Shown: positions 34,037 to 42,676, counted from the first letter of the stretch. The stretch: DNA of 50,322 bases from Terriglobus albidus (GCF_025685425.1 NZ_JAGTAS010000031.1:1-50322); one strand, 5' to 3'. Made by a program: numbers and translations. The notes: generated by a model from the sequence alone, not told the origin.

Positions 34037-34657
34037 AGCATTTTCCCTGTAGGTCTAGAACAAGGTTTCGTACAGTGAGGCAAATATCGGTACAGAGAAT
34101 CAAGCGCTGAAGGCGCGTTCTATACCAGCCTGGGGCAACGCCCCAGGGTTTGTCGCCCCCAGACGTTAAAGGGCTGAAGGCCCGCCCTATAGAAAGGTCT
34201 TCAAGCCGGCCGTATCGTTTCGATACCAGCATTTTCTCTGTAGGTGTGGTGTAGGGCTTCCGCATCTATGGGCGTTTTCCGCAATGAAAACGCCGCTGCA
34301 CGCCTCTTCCGGGATACCCAGCAACAGGGAAAATGCTCTAGGCGTACAGCGGTCTCAGGAACCGTTTCGTTTGTGACGATTAGGGATTATAGATCGGGCC
34401 TTCAGCCCTCTTACCGTTTTCTATCTCCGTACCTGGGGCGTTGCCCCAGGCTGGTATAGATCGCGCCTTCAGCGCTCAACACGTCTTTCTTGCTCAATAG
34501 AAATAGGGCTTAAAAGCAATTTCTCGCGATGCGTTTTACGACACAGCTGAAGCCGTGCCCTTAAGCAAGACATTCGCGCTACGCGCGAACCACCACTCCC
34601 GATCTCGATGTTTGAAATTCACATTGACATCAGCAGAAAATCCACTACCATTCGGTT
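34034..34657. repeat. Repeat-rich spacer: MITE-like, type D and type A elements
   Basis: A MITE-like end fragment is at 34034-34055. A type D unit (+) at 34101-34193 has GCGCTGAAGGCGC, the hairpin CCTGGGGC-AAC-GCCCCAGG at 34129-34147 and GGGCTGAAGGCCC. A full MITE-like copy in reverse is at 34228-34339. A type D unit (-) is at 34387-34478. A type A unit is at about 34545-34589, with stem 2 at 34573-34589. No coding region is supported in about 620 bases. Confidence 0.8.
34624..34651 (+). promoter_or_regulatory. Promoter of the ArsR gene, leaderless layout
   Basis: TTGACA at 34624-34629 and TACCAT at 34646-34651 are spaced by 16 bases. Their geometry puts the transcription start about seven bases downstream, on the GTG start codon at 34658. 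No ribosome-binding site lies between. Confidence 0.65.
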
Positions 34658-35008
34658 GTGGATCGATTGGGCACAACATTTGCGGCTTTGTCTGATCCGA
34701 CCCGTCGGGCGATGGTCGAGCGGCTCTCGCATGGGCCTGCCTCGGTGCATCGATTGACGGAGCCTTTTGCCCTCTCGCAGCAGATGATTTCAAAACATAT
34801 TGCCTATCTGGTGCGGGCCCGGATTGTGATCAAGACAAAGCGTGGCCGAGAGAGTATTTGCACGCTCAGACCGGAAGCGATCAAGACTGTCAGCGACTGG
34901 GCGATGAGCTATCGCCAATTCTGGGAAGAGAGTTTCGACAAGCTGGAAGTCGTGGTGAATGAAATGAAGAAAGCGGAGGTGAAGGATGCCAGAAGGCACG
35001 GTAAATGA
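34658..35008 (+). CDS. ArsR-family transcriptional regulator
   Basis: The 116-residue protein is a winged-helix ArsR-type repressor. It begins MDRLGTTFAALSDPTRRAMV, with SLSQQ-like recognition helix FALSQQMISKHIAYLVRA. No metal-binding Cys set is seen, so it probably belongs to the non-metal branch that pairs with SRPBCC proteins. The start is a GTG at 34658, the only start upstream of the HTH; there is no ribosome-binding site, and the promoter lies seven bases upstream. It overlaps the SRPBCC gene by 23 bases, the widespread ArsR-AHSA1 arrangement. Confidence 0.92.
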   Translation: MDRLGTTFAALSDPTRRAMVERLSHGPASVHRLTEPFALSQQMISKHIAYLVRARIVIKTKRGRESICTLRPEAIKTVSDWAMSYRQFWEESFDKLEVVVNEMKKAEVKDARRHGK

Positions 35009-35495
35009 GACAGAGCGGCTGGTTGTAACCAGAGTTTTTGATGCTCCGCGCGAATTGGTTTGGAAAGCGTGGACAAATCCGGAATATGTGATGAAGTGGT
35101 GGGGCCCGAAGGGTTTCACTTGTCCTGTATGCAAAATGGATTTTCGCGTGGGCGGAAAATTTCTCTACTGCATGAAATCGCCGGATGGGCAGGAGTTCTG
35201 GAACGGTGGTGAGTACCATGAGATTGTTCCGTACGAGAAGATCGTTTCCTCGATGTACTTTTCCGACCCGGATGGAAACAGGGTCGAGCCTGAGCAGTTG
35301 GGAATCAAGCATGAGGTCATCGAGGATGCGCACGATGTGATCCTTTTCGAAGATCTTGGAAACGGCCGGACGAAAGTCACCTTCATCGGCAATGAAACCA
35401 TGCAGGATGCAATGGAGAGCGGTCAGCTGGAGGGCATGAAGCAGATACTCGATAAAGCTGCTGCAGTGGTTGCGGAGTTGGCGCAGGCGAAGTAA
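34986..35495 (+). CDS. SRPBCC/AHSA1-family protein
   Basis: This 169-residue protein belongs to the START-like SRPBCC superfamily, AHSA1 branch. The first strand starts ERLVVTRVFDAPRELVWKAW, then NPEYVMKWWGPKGFTC and FRVGGKFLYCMKSPDG. These proteins bind hydrophobic ligands in a deep cavity, and the ligand here is unknown. It overlaps the ArsR gene by 23 bases and is translationally coupled; GGAGG lies within the end of arsR. The length matches the family. A terminator follows at 35539. Confidence 0.92.
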   Translation: MPEGTVNETERLVVTRVFDAPRELVWKAWTNPEYVMKWWGPKGFTCPVCKMDFRVGGKFLYCMKSPDGQEFWNGGEYHEIVPYEKIVSSMYFSDPDGNRVEPEQLGIKHEVIEDAHDVILFEDLGNGRTKVTFIGNETMQDAMESGQLEGMKQILDKAAAVVAELAQAK

Positions 35496-35538
35496 GAGGC
35501 TCGCTGATCGTCACGTGCGAAATTCACGAATGCAAAAG

Positions 35539-35570
35539 CCTCCGCAGCCAGTCCGAGACGGCTGCGGAGG
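35539..35570 (+). terminator. Terminator after the ArsR-SRPBCC operon
   Basis: An 11-base stem, CCTCCGCAGCC (35539-35549) and GGCTGCGGAGG (35560-35570), is followed by TTT. It lies 43 bases beyond the SRPBCC stop. The U-tract is short, so termination may be partial. Confidence 0.65.
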
Positions 35571-35588
35571 TTTGGACACTGAGCGGCT

Positions 35589-35830
35589 AGAGCAGTTTCC
35601 TGTAGGTGTGGTTTCCGCAGATTGGAAGAGCCCGAACTATAGATCGGGCCTTCAGCCCTCGATTATCTTTCCGGACATCAAACCTGGGGCGTTGCTCCAG
35701 GCTGGTATGGAGCGCGCCTTCAGCGCTTGAAGGAGTGGCAGTCCTACGTACGAGCTGCTCCACAACGATGAGGAACGAGGGTTCGCGCGTACGCGAAATG
35801 TTTGCTTAACGGCACGGCTTCAGCCTTGCC
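35589..35830. repeat. Repeat block: MITE fragment, type D and type A (reverse)
   Basis: A MITE-like end fragment, AGAGCAGTTTCCTGTAGGTG, starts at 35589. A type D unit in reverse is at 35638-35730. A type A unit in reverse follows, with stem 2 TTCGCG-CGTA-CGCGAA at 35782-35797 and an imperfect stem 1 at 35811-35830. No gene is supported here. Confidence 0.75.
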
Positions 35831-35837
35831 GAAATAG

Positions 35838-36269
35838 CTACTTGTGTCGTGTATGCAAACTCTTCCACTGGTCTCCTGCAAAGAGCCTGGGTCCGACCTC
35901 AATCAGTCTTGGCATCATCTTATGTAGGCTCACTCGGTCCCACGGAGCATTGGCCCGGGTTCGCAGGCCTCTTTCATTGAGGGCGCTGACGATCTGGGAG
36001 TAGGAAAAGTCCTGGCCCAGCAGGTCCATCATCTGCATCAAAACCGAGTTCTCGTAGGGATCGATCTCCAGACGCAGGCCATCGTCGGAAAGCCGGAGAC
36101 CATAAGGAATCTCTTCCATGTGTTCCGGTTCATGAGGTGTTTCCGACTCCGGAAGTTCTCGACGCCACTCGATCGAAACCAACTGCCATCCGGCCTTCTG
36201 ACGTTCCGTGATGAGAGTCGGGCTGAAGGGGCCGGAGATTCTGTCCTTGACTCGTTCAAAGTAAGGCAT
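35838..36269 (-). CDS. Protein with recombinase-like C-terminal segment, function unknown
   Basis: This 143-residue protein has a C-terminal segment FSYSQIVSALNERGLRTRAN followed by PWDRVSLHKMM. It resembles the Recombinase domain of large serine recombinases (an A-x-x-L-N-x-x-G-x-x-[TR] pattern), but the catalytic resolvase domain is absent. The N-terminal part, with YFERVKDRISGPFSPTLITE and GWQLVSIEWRRELP, is unlike any family I recognise. It could be a regulator or DNA-binding protein. GGAGG lies upstream of the ATG at 36269. The gene stands alone between the ArsR-SRPBCC unit and an ADOP gene. Confidence 0.7.
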   Translation of the reverse strand: MPYFERVKDRISGPFSPTLITERQKAGWQLVSIEWRRELPESETPHEPEHMEEIPYGLRLSDDGLRLEIDPYENSVLMQMMDLLGQDFSYSQIVSALNERGLRTRANAPWDRVSLHKMMPRLIEVGPRLFAGDQWKSLHTRHK

Positions 36270-36565
36270 GGGTTTCCTCCCGCCTGTGGACTTGCACTCG
36301 CCACGCCAAAGAATTTCGCTTCATAATCAAGCGTTTGATGCGCGATCGCCTTTGCAAGCTGTTCACCGTTGGACGGAGCTGTCCGCATTCGGACAAAATT
36401 TCCGAAATTCCGCTAACTCAGGATCGAGGCGTTCGTCTTGAAAGACAGCGAGAATCTCCGCGCAACTGCATAAAAGCAACCGGCAAACGATCGGAATCGA
36501 ATATTCTGCTCACGATACGGTTGCCATGGTTTACGTGATCTGAAGCTTCAATCGCGAGGTCGTGC

Positions 36566-38989
36566 ATGTCCAATCTCTTGCGCAATCTGCAGTATTCCGC
36601 GCGCGCACTCTGGAAGAATCCCAGTCTCACCCTCACAATTCTCTTCACATTGGCCCTTGGCATCGGCGCTAACACCGCCATCTTCACCGTAGACTACGCC
36701 ACCCTGCTTGCGCCGCTGCCTTACCCTGACCCCGATCAGCTCGTTGTTGTCTGGTCGAAGATTCAGACCTTTCACAACGGAATCTCCGCCGGCGACTTCA
36801 CGGACTGGAAGCGGCAGAACTCAAGCTTTCAGGATATTAACGCCTTCACCGGCGGCTCCTTCAACATCGCCAGTAAAGACCAGCCAGAAAACATCGACGG
36901 AAGACAGGTTACCGCGGGCTATTACAAGATGCTTGGCCGTCCGTTCTTCCTGGGCCGCGATTTTCTGCCGGAGGAGGGGACTGACGGTAAGAACCACGTG
37001 GTGATTCTCACCCACAAGCTCTGGTCTCACCTTGGCAGTAACAAAAAGATCATCGGCCAGTCGATGCGCATTAATGGCGAGCCCTACACCGTGGTTGGCG
37101 TCCTCTCTCCCGGTCTCGACGATAGGGCGGAATCTCAATTGACTGTCCCCCTCGTCTTCAAGCCCGAACAACTCAACCACGATTTTCATTGGCTTCTCTC
37201 GATCGCCCGCCTCAAACCGGGTGTCACCATCCAGCAGGCGCGGGCCGATATGGATGCGGTCGCGACCCACATCGCCGAGGCAAATCCCAAGAGCAACAAA
37301 GGCTGGGGTGTTTTCGTCGAACCCCTGAAAAACGACTTCCTGCCCAGCGAACGCAAGCAGACGCTCTGGCTTCTGCTCGGCGCCGTCGCCTTCATCCTGC
37401 TCATCGCCTGCGTCAACGTCGCAAACCTGCTGCTCGCCCGCGGCCTCGCACGACAGAAGGAGTTAGCCGTTCGTTCTGCTCTTGGAGCAAGCCGAAGAAC
37501 CATCTTCGAGCAACTGATCACGGAAAGTCTGTTGCTTGCCATTACCGGAGGACTTCTCGGCATCGGCGTTGGTTACGCCATGCTCCAGGGTCTGGTGGCT
37601 ATGATGCCTCGCGGCACATTGCCGACTGAGGCCGATCTCCATCTCAATCTTCCTGTGCTGCTCTTTGCTCTCGCCCTCACCACACTCGCAGGTCTTCTCT
37701 TTGGCAGCGCTCCGGCGTGGTATGCCTCGCGAGTCGATCCTGGCGAGACGCTGAAAGAAGGCAATCGCACGGGGGTAGGGTCTGGACGCCATCGTCTAAG
37801 GCAATCACTCGTCATCGGGGAGTTCGCCCTCGCTCTCTCCCTGCTGGCGGGCGCAGGCCTCGCGATCCACAGCTTCCTCAACCTTCTTCGAGTGGACCTT
37901 GGCCTAAGCACCGACCACGTCCTCACGTTCTTTCTGCCCGTTCCCGACTCGCGCCCCAAAGACCCAGAGAAGATCATCGCGTACTACAAACAGATTCTCG
38001 CCAGTGTCAGTGCGGTCCCGGGAGTGACCTCCGTCTCCGCGATGACCGGTCTTCCTCTCTTCGGCGCGGGCTTTGGTATGCCGTTCACGATTGTCGGTAA
38101 GCCCGCCTTCAACGACCCCTCCATGCGCCCCAACACCGGCTTTGGTATGGTTACGCCCGACTTCTTCAAGACCTTTGGTATTCGCATGGTCAACGGCCGC
38201 TCCTTTACCGATCAGGATGCCGGCTCCAGCGTGAAGGTCGCTGTCGTCAACGAGGACTTCGTGAAGAAATACTTCCAGGGCGTCGATCCGCTGCAGCAGC
38301 GTGTCTCGGTCGAGCAGCTCATTCCCGGCGTCACCAAGCTCGGTCCGCCGCAGGAGTGGCAGATCGTCGGCGTGTATCACACCGTGCATAGCCGGGAGTC
38401 GAGCACTCCTCGCCCTGAGATGCGTATCCCCTTCTGGCAGATTCCCTGGTCCAACGCAGGTATTGGCGTTCGCACCGTCAACGATCCGGCCACCATGGTG
38501 AAAAGTATTGCCGCGGCGGTTCACTCGGTCGACCCGGAGATCGCACTTGCGCAACCCCGCTCTATGGAGGAGATTCGTGGCCTGGTCCTCTCCAACGACC
38601 GTTTCACGCTGGTGCTCTTTGTCTGCTTTGCCACGGTGGCGCTTCTGCTTGCCGCACTCGGCGCCTATGGCGTGATGTCCTTCTCGGTGACGCAGCGTTC
38701 CCAGGAGATCGCGCTTCGCATGGCGCTCGGCGCCAACCGCGGCCGCGTCGTCGCTCTCGTGATTCGCGAAGGCTTAGTGCTTGCCTCAGTCGGCCTCACG
38801 GTAGGCCTCGTGGGAGCCTACTTCGTTGGCCGAGGCATGCAGAGTACGCTCTACGGGATTGGCAAGCTCGACCTCTCTGTCCTGGCCTCGGTCGCCATTG
38901 TGTTACTTGTCACCGCGGTCACAGCCTGCCTCATTCCCGCACGGCGCGCTGCGTCGGTCGAACCGATGCAGGCCCTTAGAGCGGAGTAG
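36566..38989 (+). CDS. ADOP-family permease 4, short form
   Basis: This 807-residue protein lacks the long N-terminal soluble segment. It begins MSNLLRNLQYSARALWKNPS followed by a membrane segment (LILFTLALGIGANTAI-like). The middle contains RQKELAVRSALGASRRTIFE and the C-terminal FtsX has QRSQEIALRMALGANRGR. Two MacB core plus FtsX units are present. No padR precedes it. The C-terminal 40-50 codons are closely related to the remnant at 42500-42676. The start has GAGGT nearby upstream. Substrate and ATPase partner are unknown. Confidence 0.9.
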   Translation: MSNLLRNLQYSARALWKNPSLTLTILFTLALGIGANTAIFTVDYATLLAPLPYPDPDQLVVVWSKIQTFHNGISAGDFTDWKRQNSSFQDINAFTGGSFNIASKDQPENIDGRQVTAGYYKMLGRPFFLGRDFLPEEGTDGKNHVVILTHKLWSHLGSNKKIIGQSMRINGEPYTVVGVLSPGLDDRAESQLTVPLVFKPEQLNHDFHWLLSIARLKPGVTIQQARADMDAVATHIAEANPKSNKGWGVFVEPLKNDFLPSERKQTLWLLLGAVAFILLIACVNVANLLLARGLARQKELAVRSALGASRRTIFEQLITESLLLAITGGLLGIGVGYAMLQGLVAMMPRGTLPTEADLHLNLPVLLFALALTTLAGLLFGSAPAWYASRVDPGETLKEGNRTGVGSGRHRLRQSLVIGEFALALSLLAGAGLAIHSFLNLLRVDLGLSTDHVLTFFLPVPDSRPKDPEKIIAYYKQILASVSAVPGVTSVSAMTGLPLFGAGFGMPFTIVGKPAFNDPSMRPNTGFGMVTPDFFKTFGIRMVNGRSFTDQDAGSSVKVAVVNEDFVKKYFQGVDPLQQRVSVEQLIPGVTKLGPPQEWQIVGVYHTVHSRESSTPRPEMRIPFWQIPWSNAGIGVRTVNDPATMVKSIAAAVHSVDPEIALAQPRSMEEIRGLVLSNDRFTLVLFVCFATVALLLAALGAYGVMSFSVTQRSQEIALRMALGANRGRVVALVIREGLVLASVGLTVGLVGAYFVGRGMQSTLYGIGKLDLSVLASVAIVLLVTAVTACLIPARRAASVEPMQALRAE

Positions 38990-39061
38990 AAATAATGCGA
39001 GGTTTGCCGGAAATCTTCGACTTGCAACGATAAACGCTACAGGCAGTGAAACACCTGATGT

Positions 39062-39096
39062 GTATCTCGGCAGCGAAGTATTTAGTACCGAGATAC
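39062..39096. other. Inverted repeat between ADOP 4 and the SGNH gene
   Basis: GTATCTCGG (39062-39070) and CCGAGATAC (39088-39096) form a nine-base stem with a 17-base loop. It lies in the convergent spacer. It lacks a U-tract, so a terminator role is uncertain. Confidence 0.4.
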
Positions 39097-39182
39097 GCGT
39101 TTCCTAAATATGCGGTGGAAACTTCTCGCCATGAGTGCATTGGCTTGAACGCGACGTTGAGAAACGCCGCGGCTTCGGATGC

Positions 39183-40013
39183 TCAGACAGGATTTTCTTC
39201 GGCGCTCTTACCGGTATTCTCAAGAAACGTCTGCACAAGACCGGCAAGGAGCAACCCACCGCGGCCATTCAGGTGGATCCCGTCGGTATGAAACTCCCAG
39301 CCATTTAATCTGCAAATATCATCAGGACTTTTCCCGAGCACCAGCGCACGAAATGCATCACGATAAAACGCGAAAAAACGGAATTCCGTGAAAGAACGCC
39401 GTCGTGAATTGTTCATCTGCGTGCTGAATGCTTCGTAGACATTGATATAGCCGATATCCTGTTCTGTCGCGACTTCTCGGATGATTGTGCTGAGTTTCTC
39501 GACTTGCACATTGATTTCGTGTTGGAACGGGTTCGTCGAATCCAAATCTTCGCCGATCGGTGGCAGGGAGCAGAGCGCGAGATCCGCGGAGGTATCTTGT
39601 TTTAATCGCCGAACAATTTTTTGAAGATTGATACGGAACCATTCAGGAGATGGATCTTGCGGTAGTTTCTTTGCAAAGCGATAGAACCTTCTCACCTTAG
39701 CCGATACGATGCCCAAGACATCATTCGCGCCGATGAGAATCACGACCTTTTGAGGATTCGATTCGATTACTTGGGAAAGCCGTTGAAGGGCATTGTAGGC
39801 TAAGTCGCCTCCAACCCCAAAATTGCGCAGTGCAAACTCTTCCTGTCCCAGCCTGTCCTGTAGAACCTTGATCCAGTCGAAGGCCTGGCCCTTGCCTGCG
39901 GTGGTACTCGAACCGAGGCACGCCACAACAAACGGATGTCCTTGCGCTGCATATCGCGGCATCTTATCCAATCTTTTCGCGCGCCGTATCGCGCAGGTTA
40001 GAGATGGACACAT
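39183..40013 (-). CDS. SGNH/GDSL-family hydrolase
   Basis: This protein of up to 276 residues has the four SGNH blocks: GSSTTAG (block I, catalytic Ser), FGVGGD (II, Gly), GANDV (III, Asn) and DGIHLN (V, Asp and His). It probably acts as a small esterase or deacylase. No signal peptide is obvious. ATGs at 40013 and 39962 (MPRYAAQG) are both possible and neither has a ribosome-binding site. It is convergent with the ADOP 4 gene. The substrate is unknown. Confidence 0.85.
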   Translation of the reverse strand: MCPSLTCAIRRAKRLDKMPRYAAQGHPFVVACLGSSTTAGKGQAFDWIKVLQDRLGQEEFALRNFGVGGDLAYNALQRLSQVIESNPQKVVILIGANDVLGIVSAKVRRFYRFAKKLPQDPSPEWFRINLQKIVRRLKQDTSADLALCSLPPIGEDLDSTNPFQHEINVQVEKLSTIIREVATEQDIGYINVYEAFSTQMNNSRRRSFTEFRFFAFYRDAFRALVLGKSPDDICRLNGWEFHTDGIHLNGRGGLLLAGLVQTFLENTGKSAEENPV

Positions 40014-40115
40014 TTACGGATCATCGCCAAATGAGTTCAACTCTATGTTTTCGGCCATCGGACATATTTCACTCGCTGAATGCTTAGAAAGCATGCTCCG
40101 GTGGCTGGCCACATG

Positions 40116-40799
40116 CTATCTCCCCTGGGCCTTTACGGCCAGCCTGTCGTCCACCGGGATAACACCCACGGCAAACGGCGTGCCCTCGTCGTCTCCAATA
40201 GATGGGAGAGGGTTTTGGGGGTGTTTGGTGCCAAGCAGGGTCTCGTAGCCGGGAAGATACACCATGATGTGCGGGTGCCAATGACCCGTCGGTCCAAGCA
40301 CTTGTTCCGCTGACCACATGTAGGCAAAACATACTGCTGGACGCTTGGGGATCTCGCCTTTGGCGTAAGCCGTTTGTACACCCTCCGCAATTTGCTCGGC
40401 TGTCTTGCCTTCCAATCCTAGCTTTGTCCGAAGTTCGTAGTAAGGGAGGACGGTTCGCGCGGCGAGTGGGTCGAGGCAAATTGGAGCCCGCGTTTTCGCG
40501 TCGTAATTGATGTAGTCCCGGACTTGGGCCGGAGTGTACATCGGGGCTCCGGTGAACCCGCGCATGACCATGCACACGAAGCCGTTGTCTCCCTTGTGTA
40601 CGGTTTGAAATCCGGACTCGGTGAAGACCTTTATGGTCGCGTGATCGGAAACTGACTCCGGAGCCGCGCTCTTTGCCAGAGCGATTTCAGCGTCGCGCGC
40701 CATCATGTATTCGCGGAGGGGAGGGTATTTGGGATTCTGCGCCAACACGGGAAGGCCAGCCAACGTTGCGAATAAAAGAATCACTGGAAACTTGTTCAT
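40116..40799 (-). CDS. Secreted protein of unknown function
   Basis: This 227-residue protein starts with a signal peptide (MNKFPVILLFATLAGLPVLA). GAGGAGG precedes the ATG, giving a strong start. The body is compact with REYMMARDAEIALAKSAAP, a GFVCMVMRGFTGAP turn and GHWHPHIMVYLPGYE near the end. The HWHPH cluster could bind metal, but this is only suggestive. I do not recognise the family. It is downstream of the DinB gene on the same strand with a 151-base gap. Confidence 0.75.
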   Translation of the reverse strand: MNKFPVILLFATLAGLPVLAQNPKYPPLREYMMARDAEIALAKSAAPESVSDHATIKVFTESGFQTVHKGDNGFVCMVMRGFTGAPMYTPAQVRDYINYDAKTRAPICLDPLAARTVLPYYELRTKLGLEGKTAEQIAEGVQTAYAKGEIPKRPAVCFAYMWSAEQVLGPTGHWHPHIMVYLPGYETLLGTKHPQNPLPSIGDDEGTPFAVGVIPVDDRLAVKAQGR

Positions 40800-40950
40800 T
40801 TCAGAACCTCCTCGATCAAATTATTTTTAGATCTGCGACTACGGCCATCGGCCGTCGCAGGATACCTACGCAGGATTGATATGCAGGGATTCGCGGGAGA
40901 CCAGCTCAGATCGTTGTCCAGGCTCGTCAGCTGCTCCCTGACCAGCGGGT

Positions 40951-41457
40951 TCAGGATGTCTGTAGGACGACGGCCGTCCGGCCGGCGGCACGTCGCGCGT
41001 CAGTCAGGTTGCCGCGGTGCATCGCCTGGTGCAGGGCCAGCACAAGGAAGCTCTGTCCGAACGTAGCGAACTCTCGCTCCCGTCCCTTGGGAGGCGCCTT
41101 CGCCGGCTTGTCGAAGTCAGCCTCGGTCATTGATTCGAGAATCTTGAGGTTCCGTTCGCGCAGTTCAACATATTTTTCTCGTACCTGCGCGAAGGGTGGA
41201 TAGGCAGAGGGATCGGCGATGGCTTCCGAGCTTTCGCCAAAGTACTGTTGCCACTCTGCCACGGGATTTTCTTCTGCGAAGAGGGCTGCCGGAATCATGC
41301 CTTCAACCAGCGTGAGGTGACCCAGGACCCAGAGCGGATGGCACCCGCCATTCTGCGTTGGAAACGTTGTTGCGGCGTCGCTCATCTCGTCGATTACATC
41401 CAGCACCGCTCGGTCCGAAATGCTGAGAGCAAATTGAATAGCATCTTTCATGCGCAT
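40951..41457 (-). CDS. DinB-family protein
   Basis: The 168-residue protein has the DinB four-helix fold. His residues at CHPLWVLGHLTLVEG and LALHQAMHRGNL fit the usual metal-binding triad. DinB-like proteins act as thiol-dependent or metal-dependent transferases or as damage-induced proteins. The start at 41457 is set by AAGGAG nine bases upstream; the frame stays open to 41664, but the extra segment has no homology and would lie in the spacer. It follows the ECF sigma factor by 80 bases on the same strand, so it may belong to that operon. Confidence 0.85.
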   Translation of the reverse strand: MRMKDAIQFALSISDRAVLDVIDEMSDAATTFPTQNGGCHPLWVLGHLTLVEGMIPAALFAEENPVAEWQQYFGESSEAIADPSAYPPFAQVREKYVELRERNLKILESMTEADFDKPAKAPPKGREREFATFGQSFLVLALHQAMHRGNLTDARRAAGRTAVVLQTS

Positions 41458-41537
41458 GTTTCGTTCTCCTTGAACTGCCCCTCTGCTCTGTATTACGGCT
41501 CCAGGGCGGTTCGGGATACGGAGTCCTGCTACATTCC

Positions 41538-42449
41538 TCAGTGGGGCAGGCGGATGACAACGGAGGTCGCCGCTGGGAGAACCCACGCGCAATGCGCGTA
41601 ATCCACGATACGCACGATATGCTGATCCGTCACATCGAGACGAGCGACCGAAGCAGGCCTCCACTCGTCGCCGTGTTTATGCAGCGTGACGATTCCCAAC
41701 TGGCCGTCCACTTCTGCCACTGACAGCCGCCACGGCACTAGCTGGCGTTCATAGTTCTTGAAATATGGCGCTCTTTCGACGAGACCGGCAAATCGATCGA
41801 CAACCCGCAGTTGCGCGTCGGCGCTGATTAATTCACGCAATCCATCCCAATCGCGCTGATTAAAGCGGTCAACGTAGAGACGCAAAAGTCGCGATAAATC
41901 CGGATTTGGTTCCCGACGTGAATTCACTGGTTCAGGCAAGGCAGCCAATTTCGATCGGCCCCGGTTGAGGGCGGCCTTGACGCCTCCCACGGTGGAGCTG
42001 AGAAGTTCTGCGATCTCCTCAAGCGTGTAGTCGAAAACATCCTTGAGCAACACGCATGCGCGTTCCTTGGGGGGCAGACTTATCACTAACCGTTCAACCG
42101 CCCGGCCGATACCCAGAACAGGGGAAGTGGGAGGCATTATGAAATCCGGGGTCATGGCAGCAGTTTCTGCCTCAACCCGGACACCACGCCTACGCAAGAA
42201 GTCGATGCATCGATTGTGGGCAATCTTGAATAGCCATGGAGCAAGAGGACGATTCTCGTCGTACTGATCCAACTTTCGATACGCCTCAAATAGCGCTTCT
42301 TGAACAACATCCTCTCCATCCATTACCGATCCGGTCATCCGTGAACAGTACCGATGCAGACGAGGCCGGACTTGCGTGATGGTCTCAAGGAACGCTAAAT
42401 AGCGTGCATCGAAGGGACCTTGGACTTCCATGTCGCGCGTATGATCCAT
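41538..42449 (-). CDS. ECF sigma factor with SnoaL-like C-terminal domain
   Basis: This 303-residue protein has sigma region 2 (about residues 28-90, HRYCSRMTGSVMDGEDVVQE and NRPLAPWLFKIAHNRCIDFL) and region 4 (about 122-172, LPPKERACVLLKDVF and YTLEEIAELLSSTVGGVKAA). A SnoaL/NTF2-like tail follows (about 185-303, LLRLYVDRFNQRDWDGLREL). This is the layout of ECF41/ECF56-type sigma factors, in which the tail takes the place of an anti-sigma factor and adjusts activity. No anti-sigma gene is adjacent. The likely target includes the DinB gene downstream. An ATG at 42431 is an alternative start; neither start has a clear ribosome-binding site. Confidence 0.87.
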   Translation of the reverse strand: MDHTRDMEVQGPFDARYLAFLETITQVRPRLHRYCSRMTGSVMDGEDVVQEALFEAYRKLDQYDENRPLAPWLFKIAHNRCIDFLRRRGVRVEAETAAMTPDFIMPPTSPVLGIGRAVERLVISLPPKERACVLLKDVFDYTLEEIAELLSSTVGGVKAALNRGRSKLAALPEPVNSRREPNPDLSRLLRLYVDRFNQRDWDGLRELISADAQLRVVDRFAGLVERAPYFKNYERQLVPWRLSVAEVDGQLGIVTLHKHGDEWRPASVARLDVTDQHIVRIVDYAHCAWVLPAATSVVIRLPH

Positions 42450-42499
42450 ATTTATCTCTACGCAGCTGATCGCCTTTGGGATACGGCCGGAGTTTCAGC

Positions 42500-42676
42500 T
42501 TACGACATCGGCCCTTGGAGCGGCTCGCAACGACCCTTGCAGAAGAACTGTGTGAACGCAGTGACAAGCAAAACCATGGCGACGGAGGCGAGGACAGAGA
42601 GGCCGAGCTTGCCAATCCCCGTAGAGCGTACTCTGCATGCCTCGACCGACGAAGTAGGCTCCGACGATGCCTACCC
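42500..42676 (-). pseudogene. Remnant of an ADOP gene, C-terminal part
   Basis: On the minus strand this region encodes GAYFVGRGMQSTLYG and then, after one extra G, the remainder of the last membrane segment. It matches 38810-38920 of ADOP 4 at high identity (for example GCATGCAGAGTACGCTCTACGG). The frame is broken by the extra base and the end is decayed. No start is retained. It is downstream of ADOP 5 on the same strand and shows that another ADOP copy was once here. Confidence 0.8.
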
